Assembly (NCBI GenBank): GCA_030039035.1
Contig: JASHQQ010000144.1
Coordinates: forward strand, 1 to 45,636
Source of the DNA: Acidobacteriaceae bacterium
Lineage (GTDB): Bacteria > Acidobacteriota > Terriglobia > Terriglobales > Acidobacteriaceae
Reading direction: 5' to 3'
Length of the DNA: 45,636 nt
Shown: positions 16,041-25,651 of the stretch, piece after piece
How positions within the stretch are numbered: position 1 is the stretch's first letter
Layout: each line of letters opens with the position of its first letter
Program-made: the position numbers and the translations under genes
The notes under the pieces: generated by a model
Database searches by the model: none
Told to the model about the DNA's origin: nothing
What the model saw: only the letters and a program-made list of their open reading frames with translations

Positions 16041-17344
16041 CAAACGGCTCGGAGATTTTGCAGCCGGTCGAGAACCGGGCGGCCTGCAAAACGCGCGCGC
16101 TCGCCGAGGCTGCGCTCGATGCGGATGATTTCGTTCCATTTTGCCGTGCGCTCGCCGCGTACGAGCGATCCCACCTTGAGCTGGCCGGCGTTGGCCGCCA
16201 CGGCGAGATGCGAGATGAATGCGTCTTCCGTCTCGCCGGAACGCGCGGAGACAATCGCGTTCCACCCGGCGCTCTGCGTCAGCGCGATCGCCGCGAGCGT
16301 TTCGGTTACTGTGCCGATCTGGTTGGGCTTGATGAGCACCGCGTTGGCGGCGTTCTGCTCAATGCCGGCGCGTATGCGATCGGGGTTGGTCGTAAAGAGA
16401 TCGTCTCCGACAAGCTGGATGCGTTGGCGAAGAGCCGGCGAGATCGTCGACCAGCCTTCCCGGTCTGTGTCGGCCATGGGGTCCTCGATCGACACGATTG
16501 GATATCGTTCGCACCAGCCAAGGAGAACATCGGCGAACTGCGCTGAAGAGAAGGTGCGATCTTCGAGCCGGAACGAATATTCCCCGGATTCCGCATCGTA
16601 AAGGTCGCTGGCGGCGATGTCGAGCGAGATGGCCGCGTCGCGGCCCGGCTCATAACCGGCGCGAACAATGGCTTCCACCATGAATTGCAGAACGGATTCG
16701 TTGTCGGGAAACTCGGGCCAGTAGCCGCCTTCGTCCGCCACGCCGCGAAGGGTGCCGCGTTGGGCCAGAAGCTCCCCCGCGGCGCGGTACACGTTGAAGC
16801 TGATTTCGAGCGCCTCGGCAAACGAGCGGGCGCCAGTGGCAATGAGAAGGAAATCCTGCACATCGGTGCGCCAGTGGGCGTGGGCGCCGCCGCCGACGAT
16901 CTGGATTTCAGGCAGGGGAATCAGGTTCCCGCGCGATTGGCCGAGGTATTCATAGAGCGGCCGTTGTTGCGCGGCGGCCGCGGCGGAAGCGGCCGCCATC
17001 GAGACCGCCAGAATGGCGTTGGCGCCAAGCCTGGACTTGGCGGGTGTGCCGTCAAGCCCGATCAGCGTGCGGTCGAGGCCGGCCTGATCGAAGACATCAG
17101 ACCATCGGATGGCCTGATCGATCTCGCCTTTGACGTTGGCAATCGCCCGGAAAACGGACTTCCCGCGAAAACGGGCGGGATCGCCATCGCGAAGCTCCAA
17201 TGCCTCGAACTGGCCGGTGGATGCTCCCGAGGGCGCGACGCCGCGGCCACGAACGCCATTTTCGAGCACAACCTCCGCTTCCACCGTGGGATTACCGCGT
17301 GAGTCATAGGCGGGATAGGCGTCGACGCAGCGAATCCTCGTCAT
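16040..17344 (-). CDS. Enolase-like protein with altered active site
   Basis: 434 residues, close to E. coli enolase (432) and alignable over most of its length by eye. Conserved: loop SGASTG (39-44), H155, E205 in ADEGGYWP, metal ligands D242, E287 (SIEDP) and D314 (VGDDLF), K339 (LIKPNQIGT), R368-S369 and K390. Changed: the E. coli E167 position is D164 (VQDFLL rather than IQEFM), and H369 is A367 (IVSARSGETED rather than SHRSGETED). The second change removes a residue that contacts the substrate phosphate. It could be a slow enolase or, more interestingly, a paralogue acting on another phosphorylated hydroxy acid. ATG 17344 overlaps the upstream kinase stop (ATGA) and follows GGAGG. It is the last gene of a four-gene operon. 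Confidence 0.88.
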   Translation of the reverse strand: MTRIRCVDAYPAYDSRGNPTVEAEVVLENGVRGRGVAPSGASTGQFEALELRDGDPARFRGKSVFRAIANVKGEIDQAIRWSDVFDQAGLDRTLIGLDGTPAKSRLGANAILAVSMAAASAAAAAQQRPLYEYLGQSRGNLIPLPEIQIVGGGAHAHWRTDVQDFLLIATGARSFAEALEISFNVYRAAGELLAQRGTLRGVADEGGYWPEFPDNESVLQFMVEAIVRAGYEPGRDAAISLDIAASDLYDAESGEYSFRLEDRTFSSAQFADVLLGWCERYPIVSIEDPMADTDREGWSTISPALRQRIQLVGDDLFTTNPDRIRAGIEQNAANAVLIKPNQIGTVTETLAAIALTQSAGWNAIVSARSGETEDAFISHLAVAANAGQLKVGSLVRGERTAKWNEIIRIERSLGERARFAGRPVLDRLQNLRAV

Positions 17345-18396
17345 TTCGCCTCCACTTCCATCAGGCCCGCGAACCATGGCTCCACGAAATCCGCAAGCCT
17401 GGAGGAACATGACCGGATCGCAGGTCGCGTCAAACCGCGCACGAAATCGGCCTGACCCGCTTTGGTCAGATACTCGACCGGCGACTTGCCATCGACCCGC
17501 GCCAGCAAAAGCATGGGGAGCAGCCGCGCGACACGAGTCTCCAGGAAAGGGATGTCGATCGATCTTCCGGCTGTTTCGACATAGCGCCGCCAGAAGGCCT
17601 GGCTCATCTCATGGATCCCGATCTGCCGCGGCGCGTGATGGAGGCCCTTCAGCAAAAAATGCGTGAGCACAAACGCCACATCGAAAGCGGGATCGCCGTA
17701 CCAGGCCACTTCGCAGTCGAGGAGAACAAGGCGCAAGGTCGAAATCATGATGTTCTTGGGGCTGAAGTCGCCGTGCACAAGGCAGATGCGAGTGGCGGCG
17801 AGACGCTGCGCCTCGGTCCCGAAGATCGCGCGCAGATCCGGATGGCGCCGTCCCGTCGTGAGCAGATACGGCTCGATGCGCAGTTGCATGAAATTGTCCG
17901 TCGTGCCGAAGTGCGCCGCGGCCACGGCATCTCCCGCGGAACGGGCGTGAATCGCGCCAAGAACCGACGCGGCGCCGAGAGCGTGCTCGATGCGCGCATC
18001 GCCGCCGAGCAGGAGCTTCTTCCAGTTCGCGAATTCCGGGCCGAGATACTCCATGGCGAAGTAGCCGCGATCGTGCGGGCCGGGGAGAAGCCGCGGCACA
18101 GCCTCGGGCAGAATCGCTCCGACATACTCGATATACATCTGCTCATAGCGGTTGCGCGAGACATCGGCGGTCCAATCGTCGTGCACGCGCAGCCTGGGCA
18201 GGGCGCGCTTCACGACGTACGACTTGTCGCCATCGTCGACGCGACAGATTTCGCTGGAGACGCCGTCGGCAAGCGGAGTGAGCTGCGCGTCTTCGTGTCG
18301 CAGCACGCCGTCGCGGCGAAGGATCTGACCAAAGTCCTCGGCAGCCGCGCCGGAGACAGCCTTCCCGATCTGGTCTGCGCTGTTCACGGTCGGCAA
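17341..18396 (-). CDS. APH-family phosphotransferase (small-molecule kinase)
   Basis: A 351-residue kinase of the aminoglycoside phosphotransferase fold. The N-lobe lysine is in SYVVKRALPRL. The catalytic loop is LVHGDFSPKNIM (HGDxxxxN) and the metal-binding DFG-like segment LLDCEVAWYGDPAFDVAF. The family includes kinases for sugars, amino alcohols and methylthioribose as well as drugs; the substrate here is not readable. The start is TTG at 18394-18396, ten bases after the stop of the small GMC subunit, without a clear Shine-Dalgarno; GTG 18387 is an alternative. Its stop overlaps the enolase-like start (ATGA), so the two are translationally coupled. That coupling argues that the kinase makes the phosphorylated substrate of the enolase-like enzyme, rather than conferring drug resistance. 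Confidence 0.87.
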   Translation of the reverse strand: MPTVNSADQIGKAVSGAAAEDFGQILRRDGVLRHEDAQLTPLADGVSSEICRVDDGDKSYVVKRALPRLRVHDDWTADVSRNRYEQMYIEYVGAILPEAVPRLLPGPHDRGYFAMEYLGPEFANWKKLLLGGDARIEHALGAASVLGAIHARSAGDAVAAAHFGTTDNFMQLRIEPYLLTTGRRHPDLRAIFGTEAQRLAATRICLVHGDFSPKNIMISTLRLVLLDCEVAWYGDPAFDVAFVLTHFLLKGLHHAPRQIGIHEMSQAFWRRYVETAGRSIDIPFLETRVARLLPMLLLARVDGKSPVEYLTKAGQADFVRGLTRPAIRSCSSRLADFVEPWFAGLMEVEAK

Positions 18397-18406
18397 CGGA
18401 TTCAGC

Positions 18407-19003
18407 CTACGCGCCGGGCACTGGCGGACAACCGGGGAATTCGACCAGGAACGTGTTGCCGATATAGCCGACGTACTGGATGCCGATCTTGCTGGTGAAA
18501 AAACCGTCGGCGGTCAGGCTGCGCAGGATCGAGAAAAACTCCACGCCCTGGCTCAGGCGATCGTCTTCGTCCGCGCTCTTTCGATACGCGATCAGGTCGA
18601 GAATTTCCTTCTGCTGTTGCGGCGCGCAATCCAGATAGCCCTTGCCGTAGCGATCGCCGCACGTCGCGTCGAGCCACATCAGGCCGCCGCCCAGCTTCAC
18701 CTGATAGTCGGAATTCTCGCTGGTGATCAGATCGATGTACTCCGGAGCGCCGGCCTCGATCGCCCCGCCCGAATCCGCATCGGCCGGCAGGATGGTTTCG
18801 CAGAGCGCTTGCAGCGTCTTGTACTCCCGCGGCTGGAAAAATCTGGGCGTGTAGCTGCCGCCCTGGGCAGATTTTTCCGCATCGATCAGGCCGTGCGCGT
18901 ATTCGGCGGCCTCGAGCGGAATGGCGCGAAGAACCGAGCCGGCCACCGCGCCCATGCTCAGCGATTTCAGGATGGATCGCCTTGAGATTCCCTCTTCAGC
19001 CAT
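18407..19003 (-). CDS. Gluconate 2-dehydrogenase subunit 3 family protein (Tat)
   Basis: 198 residues starting at ATG 19003, with an N-terminal twin-arginine signal (ISRRSILKSLSMGAVAGSV). The body is typical of the small subunit of GMC-type membrane dehydrogenases: helical, with the ALCETILPADADSGGA segment. In characterised relatives (gluconate 2-dehydrogenase, FAD-dependent glucoside 3-dehydrogenase) this subunit carries the large FAD subunit through the Tat system to the periplasm. It lies eight bases after the GMC gene, in agreement with that. Earlier in-frame starts exist but would overlap the GMC gene by up to 150 bases and place a long tail before the signal. Confidence 0.9.
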   Translation of the reverse strand: MAEEGISRRSILKSLSMGAVAGSVLRAIPLEAAEYAHGLIDAEKSAQGGSYTPRFFQPREYKTLQALCETILPADADSGGAIEAGAPEYIDLITSENSDYQVKLGGGLMWLDATCGDRYGKGYLDCAPQQQKEILDLIAYRKSADEDDRLSQGVEFFSILRSLTADGFFTSKIGIQYVGYIGNTFLVEFPGCPPVPGA

Positions 19004-19011
19004 GGGCTTTG

Positions 19012-20757
19012 TCAGAGTTCTCCTTTCTTCGCCTGGTCGAGCAGATACTCCGACGTTCTCCACGAAAGCGCGATGATGCTCAGGGTCGGATTCTTGTCGG
19101 GATTGGACACGAAGGGGGCGGCGTCGGCCACGAAGAGATTCTTCACATCGTGCGCCTGGCAATACTTGTTCAGCACCGAAATCCTCGGGTTGTCGCCCAT
19201 GCGCACCGCACCGACCTCGTGGATGATCTCGCCGCCGGTGGAGATGCTGGCGCCCGGCCTTGGCGGTCCGGCCTCGCTCTCTGTCTTGCGATTCGATTGC
19301 GGATGACGCCGCGTGCCGTGCATCACGGTGCCGCCCGCGGCTTCCACGATGGAGCGGAACGTCTCTTGCATATCGTCGGCCATCTGCAGCTCGTTTTCAC
19401 CCCATTGCCAGTGGAAGCGCAGCACGGGAATGCCCCACTTGTCCACCACATCGGGGTCGAGCTCGCAATAGCAGTTTTCGTTGGGGATCATCTCGCCGCG
19501 CCCGCTGAAGCCGATCACGGTGCCGTAGGCGCTGCGGCATTCCTGCTTGAGCGCGACTCCGTAGCCTTCGTGCCGGGTGCAAACGCCGTCGAAGCTGCCC
19601 ACGCCGGGCATGTCGCGCCCGCCGCCGAACTCGATGTGATAGCCGCGCAGGAATCCGTTCTTCTGCCCCAGGCGCCACCACGGCATGTACATGTGCATGC
19701 CGCCCACGCCGTCATGGTTGTGCGGTGGCATTCCCACGAGCTGCGGAAAATATCCGGCGAGGCTGCTGCCGACCGTATCGGTGAGATAATGTCCGACCAC
19801 TCCCGACGAATTGGCCAGACCATTGGGAAAGCCCGACGAACGCGAATTCAGAAGCAGGCGCGCCGACTCGCACGCGCTGGCCGCGACCACCACCGCTTTT
19901 GCGTAGACACGCTGGTCGGTGCGCGTCGCCTTATCGATGTACGCAACCGCTTCGACCTTTCCGCTCTGGCCGAGCACGATCTCGCGGGCCATGGCGTTGG
20001 CGATCATGGTGAAGCGGCCGGTGGCGGCGGCCGGCGGAATCATGACCTGGCTGGAGCTGAAGTTCGAGGCGCTGCGGCATCCGCGGCCGCACTGCGCGCA
20101 GTAGTGGCAGGCGGGCCGATCGTTCAGCGCCTTCGTCAGGATGGCCAGGCGCGATGGAATGCAGGTGATCTTCAGGTTGTCGCAGGCTTTCTTGATCAGC
20201 GTTTCGGTGCAGCGCGGTTTCGGAGGCGGCAGAAAGACACCGTCCGGGGCGTTGGGAACGTTCTCCTTGGTTCCGAAGACGCCGATGTACGCCTCGGCCT
20301 TGTCGTAGTAGGGTGCGAGATCTTCGTAGGCGATGGGCCAGTCGTCGCCCATGCCGTCATTGGAACGCGGCTTGAAATCCGTTGGGCCAAAGCGCAGCGC
20401 GATCCGGCCCCAGTGGTTGGTGCGGCCGCCCTCGATGCGCGAGCGGAACCAGCGGAAGGTCGTGCCCGGTGCATTCGTATAGGGCTCGCCGGGGATTTCC
20501 CAAAAGCCGTTGGGCGCAAGGAACTCATCGTCGAACTCGTATTTTCCTCTCCCGCCGATGCCGGCGCCGCGATGCGCCAGCTCATAGGGCCAGACGTGCT
20601 CCTTGAAATCCTTGTAGGGGTCAAGGCGCGGACCCGCCTCCAGCATCACGACGCTGAGCCCGCCCTCGGTAAGCACTTTTGCCGCTGTTCCGCCTCCCGC
20701 GCCCGAGCCAATGATGCAAACGTCATAAACGTTCCTGCGCGGATTCACCTGGGGCAT
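19012..20757 (-). CDS. GMC-family FAD-dependent oxidoreductase
   Basis: A 581-residue large subunit. The FAD-binding motif GSGAGGG is at about 17-23, followed by the LEAGPRLDP strand. The GMC glycine-rich segment is EGGRTNHWGR. A cysteine-rich stretch CHYCAQCGRGC lies near 216-226. The C-terminal active site has HEVGAVRMG near 511 and NPDKNPTLSIIALSWR near 548. It has no signal peptide, as expected if the small Tat partner encoded eight bases downstream carries it out. It probably oxidises a sugar or sugar acid in the periplasm and passes electrons to a cytochrome; no cytochrome gene is next to it. It resembles the glucoside 3-dehydrogenase/gluconate dehydrogenase group, but the substrate is not fixed by sequence. 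ATG 20757 follows GGAG nine bases upstream. Confidence 0.92.
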   Translation of the reverse strand: MPQVNPRRNVYDVCIIGSGAGGGTAAKVLTEGGLSVVMLEAGPRLDPYKDFKEHVWPYELAHRGAGIGGRGKYEFDDEFLAPNGFWEIPGEPYTNAPGTTFRWFRSRIEGGRTNHWGRIALRFGPTDFKPRSNDGMGDDWPIAYEDLAPYYDKAEAYIGVFGTKENVPNAPDGVFLPPPKPRCTETLIKKACDNLKITCIPSRLAILTKALNDRPACHYCAQCGRGCRSASNFSSSQVMIPPAAATGRFTMIANAMAREIVLGQSGKVEAVAYIDKATRTDQRVYAKAVVVAASACESARLLLNSRSSGFPNGLANSSGVVGHYLTDTVGSSLAGYFPQLVGMPPHNHDGVGGMHMYMPWWRLGQKNGFLRGYHIEFGGGRDMPGVGSFDGVCTRHEGYGVALKQECRSAYGTVIGFSGRGEMIPNENCYCELDPDVVDKWGIPVLRFHWQWGENELQMADDMQETFRSIVEAAGGTVMHGTRRHPQSNRKTESEAGPPRPGASISTGGEIIHEVGAVRMGDNPRISVLNKYCQAHDVKNLFVADAAPFVSNPDKNPTLSIIALSWRTSEYLLDQAKKGEL

Positions 20758-20866
20758 TCCCGAATCTCCGATGACATGATCTGCGGACGTGCCGCGCCGC
20801 GACGCCCCGGGCCTGGTTGCCGAATACGGCGAGCCCGGCGACCGTCGTCAGTCTGTCTTGCGGCAA

Positions 20867-20916
20867 CAAACCCAATATACTCCCGGCGCGTGGTCCGCCG
20901 CATCCTGCCGGGTTTG
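20867..20916 (-). terminator. Inverted repeat between histidine kinase and GMC operon
   Basis: Two nested pairs of arms lie just after the kinase stop: CAAACCC (20867-20873) with GGGTTTG (20910-20916), and CCCGGC (20882-20887) with GCCGGG (20907-20912). No T-run follows on the minus strand. It may be a weak terminator or a leader element of the GMC operon. Confidence 0.3.
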
Positions 20917-20919
20917 GGC

Positions 20920-22515
20920 TCATCCGGCGGTCACGACGCTCGACGCCGCGATCTCATCCGCATCCGGCATCTCCCGCGCAGGCGATTCGCCGCCCACGGG
21001 CAGAAAGACCGAGAACGCGGTGCCTCCGGAGCGTGCGCCCCGCCGGCTCCACACGCGAACGTGCCCGTTGTGCCGCTCCACCAGTTGGGCCACCACCCAC
21101 AACCCGAGCCCGGTGCCGGTTTCAAGCTTGGTGGTGAAGAACGGCTCGAAGACGCGCCGCATGGTCGTGCGGTCCATGCCCGATCCGGAATCGCAAAAGG
21201 TCGCGCGCATTCCCGCCGCGGTTCCGTCGCGCCAGTCGCGGGAAGGGCGCAGCCGGATGACGAGCCGGCCGTCGCGCGGCGTGGCCTCGATCGAATTGGA
21301 GAGAAGGTTGGCGAAGATCTGCTGGACCTCGCCGGGCAGGCAGGCGACAGGAGTTTCATCCTGAACGCGTACCTCCACGGAAATCCGGGCGGTTTGCAGC
21401 CGGGCTCGAAAGAGCACCAGCACCGATTCGACAAGCTCCGACAGCAGTGTCATCCTGGGCGCGCCGGCCTGGCGATGGAACTTGAGCGTCTGCTGCGTGA
21501 TGAGCGAGACGCGCATCAACTCCTCCAGCGCGTCGTGTGCCTGGGCGCGCGCGCCCTCCACGGTTTCGGAGATCGAGATGAGGTAAAGCAGGTTGGCCAC
21601 CGCGGCCAGCGGATTGTTGATTTCGTGCGCGACCGAGGCTGCCAGCTTTCCCGCGACAGCGAGCTTTTCGGCGCGCAGCATGGCCTCTTCGGCGTGTTTG
21701 CGGTGCGTGATGTCGGCCATCACGCCCACGATGCGCGTCGCGCGGCCGCTCGCGTCCCGCTGGCACTTGCCCTGCGATTCGAGCCAGTGCACGGAGCCGT
21801 CGGGCCACACCACGCGGTATTGCCGATGATAGTCGCTGGCCGTCTCGCGCAGGCGATGGAATTCCTGCACCAGCTCCTCACGATCGTCGGGATGGACGTG
21901 CTTCAGCCACTCGTCCGGCTCCTCGGTGAGCGCTCCCGGCTCGAGGCCCAGCATGCGAAACATCTCGTCGGAACGATGCACGCTGTTCTTCCCGAGATCC
22001 CACACCCACAGCCCCATGCCGTTGGCGCGCAGGGCGATCTGCAGCAATTCGTCGCGGTCGCGCAGGGCCGCCGCCACCGCGGTGCGCTCCTCGGCGAGCT
22101 GGCGCTCGGCGTTCGCGAGCATCAGTTGCCGGTTCAGGTGTTGTGTTGCGAGCTCGGCGCGCTGGGCGGCGAGGCGCCGCACCGCCCAGCCAAGAAAGAT
22201 GGAAAGAAAAAGAAACAGCGCCATCCGCAGCGCTTCGGGCCCCTGAAGAATCGAGAATCGCATCTGCGCGCGGGTGAGAAAGAAATGGACGAGAGCCGCG
22301 TCGGTGATGGCGCAAAGCACTCCGCCCCACATGCCCAGAAACCAGCAGGCGAGGATCACGGTGGGCAGGCCGAGCAGCAGCGGAAACGAGCGCAGCGGAT
22401 GAACCGTGCAGGTGAGCGTGACCGCCAGGCCTGCTGCAACGCCGCCGAGCAGCCCGCGAACCGCCCACGGCCACCGTTCCATGGCGACTACGCTGGAGAG
22501 TTTCACGCGGTTCAT
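20920..22515 (-). CDS. DUF4118/PAS sensor histidine kinase
   Basis: About 531 residues from ATG 22515; the exact start is uncertain because ATG 22479 and ATG 22665 are in frame and none has a strong Shine-Dalgarno. Four closely spaced membrane segments at about 20-130 match the KdpD-like DUF4118 region. A short coiled coil follows, then a PAS domain (about 195-300, ending GVMADITHRKHAEEAM). The HisKA H-box is ASVAHEINNPLAAVANLL. The ATPase core has N-box IFANLLSNSIEA, G1 DSGSGM and G2 GTGLGLWVV. No response regulator gene is adjacent, so it is an orphan kinase here. It is 162 bases upstream of the GMC operon on the same strand, but a link is only positional. Confidence 0.9.
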   Translation of the reverse strand: MNRVKLSSVVAMERWPWAVRGLLGGVAAGLAVTLTCTVHPLRSFPLLLGLPTVILACWFLGMWGGVLCAITDAALVHFFLTRAQMRFSILQGPEALRMALFLFLSIFLGWAVRRLAAQRAELATQHLNRQLMLANAERQLAEERTAVAAALRDRDELLQIALRANGMGLWVWDLGKNSVHRSDEMFRMLGLEPGALTEEPDEWLKHVHPDDREELVQEFHRLRETASDYHRQYRVVWPDGSVHWLESQGKCQRDASGRATRIVGVMADITHRKHAEEAMLRAEKLAVAGKLAASVAHEINNPLAAVANLLYLISISETVEGARAQAHDALEELMRVSLITQQTLKFHRQAGAPRMTLLSELVESVLVLFRARLQTARISVEVRVQDETPVACLPGEVQQIFANLLSNSIEATPRDGRLVIRLRPSRDWRDGTAAGMRATFCDSGSGMDRTTMRRVFEPFFTTKLETGTGLGLWVVAQLVERHNGHVRVWSRRGARSGGTAFSVFLPVGGESPAREMPDADEIAASSVVTAG

Positions 22516-22753
22516 GGGCTCACGGATCGAACGGTTTGAGTTTTGGAAAAACGGCGCGGATTCGTCTCCCAGGATAGTCGACTTGGGCGGAAAAGGAAAG
22601 ATTACGGAGAAGCCGGGGTCGTTTCCGGTTTGAGCAGCCTGGAGGGAAAGACTTGGGCGCCTCATTCTTGCGGCGCGCCGGGGTCCTGCGGAGGGGTCTA
22701 CGTCCGTGGGGTGGCTGGCGCAGGGGTGGGAGATGAAATCGTCTCCCCAAAGG

Positions 22754-23581
22754 TCAACTCATATCCCTCTCCATGTACCTGCCGATCTCCGCGTGAGGAA
22801 TCGCCTCCTGCGCATAGGTGAATGTGCCTTTGTCCCTGATCTCGCGGGCCGCGCGGACGAAGGCGCCCAGCGCGGCGCGGGCCAGCGATCCGCCCACGCT
22901 GATGCGTTTGGCTCCCGCCGCGGCAATCTCGTCGACCGGGTATGTCGCCCCTTTCAGTCCCATGAGGACGTTGACCGGTTTGTTCACCGCGGAGCAGACC
23001 TCGCGGATGGCTTCGAGGCTGGGCAGGCCCGGCGCGTAGACGCAGTCGGCCCCGGCCTGGGCAAAAGCCTGCAGGCGGTGAATCGTGTCGTCGAGATCGG
23101 GGCGGCCGCAGAGAAAATTCTCGGTTCTTGCCGTCAACAGAACCTTGTACTTGCGAGCTGCTTCCACCGCGGCGGCCACGCGTTCGACCGCGTGGGCGAA
23201 GTCGTAGATGGGATCGTTCACCGCGCCTCTCGAATCCTCGATCGACCCGCCGGCCAAGCCGTTCTCCGCGGCAAGGCGAATGGTCTCCGCGCACGCCTCC
23301 GGCGAGTCGCCGAAGCCGTTCTGCAGATCGGCGGAGACGGGAAGGCCGGTTGCATCGGCAATCGAACTGGCGTTGGCGAGCACATCTTCCCGCGTGACCG
23401 CCTGGGGCGAATCAGGCAGGCCGGCGTTGAAGGCGAAACCCGCGCTGGTGGTGGCCAGCGCCTCAAAGCCGAGCGCCGTGAGAATTCTTGCCGAGCCCGC
23501 GTTCCACGGATTGGGAATGAGGAAGCAGCCGGGCCGCTCGTGCAGCGCCCGAAAGGCAACGTATTTTTCCTCGCGCGTCAT
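22754..23581 (-). CDS. Isocitrate lyase/PEP mutase superfamily protein
   Basis: 275 residues of the PEP mutase/isocitrate lyase TIM-barrel superfamily. Recognisable pieces are the N-terminal GCFLIPNPWNAGSARIL, the metal-binding strand VSADLQNGFGD, the SIEDSRG segment, TARTENFLCGRPDLDDTI and the QAGADCVYAPG strand. Members catalyse C-C or P-C bond chemistry on oxaloacetate, phosphonopyruvate or methylisocitrate-like substrates. This subgroup is widespread but poorly characterised, so no reaction is assigned. ATG 23581 is chosen because the fold begins immediately; a purine-rich AAGGAAGG lies upstream. It diverges from the ABC-F gene across 66 bases. Confidence 0.87.
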   Translation of the reverse strand: MTREEKYVAFRALHERPGCFLIPNPWNAGSARILTALGFEALATTSAGFAFNAGLPDSPQAVTREDVLANASSIADATGLPVSADLQNGFGDSPEACAETIRLAAENGLAGGSIEDSRGAVNDPIYDFAHAVERVAAAVEAARKYKVLLTARTENFLCGRPDLDDTIHRLQAFAQAGADCVYAPGLPSLEAIREVCSAVNKPVNVLMGLKGATYPVDEIAAAGAKRISVGGSLARAALGAFVRAAREIRDKGTFTYAQEAIPHAEIGRYMERDMS

Positions 23582-23647
23582 GGACCTGCCTTCCTTCGAT
23601 TCTCCCACGACACCCGCGGCAAATGCCTTCTGCGAAAATAGAACAGA

Positions 23648-25630
<1,983 letters not shown>

Positions 25631-25651
25631 GGCAAGACTCGGCCGCCGTTC

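Noticed and set aside
17341..18396. Antibiotic resistance gene
   Set aside because: The fold is shared with many metabolite kinases and the operon context is metabolic; nothing specific to drug substrates is visible.
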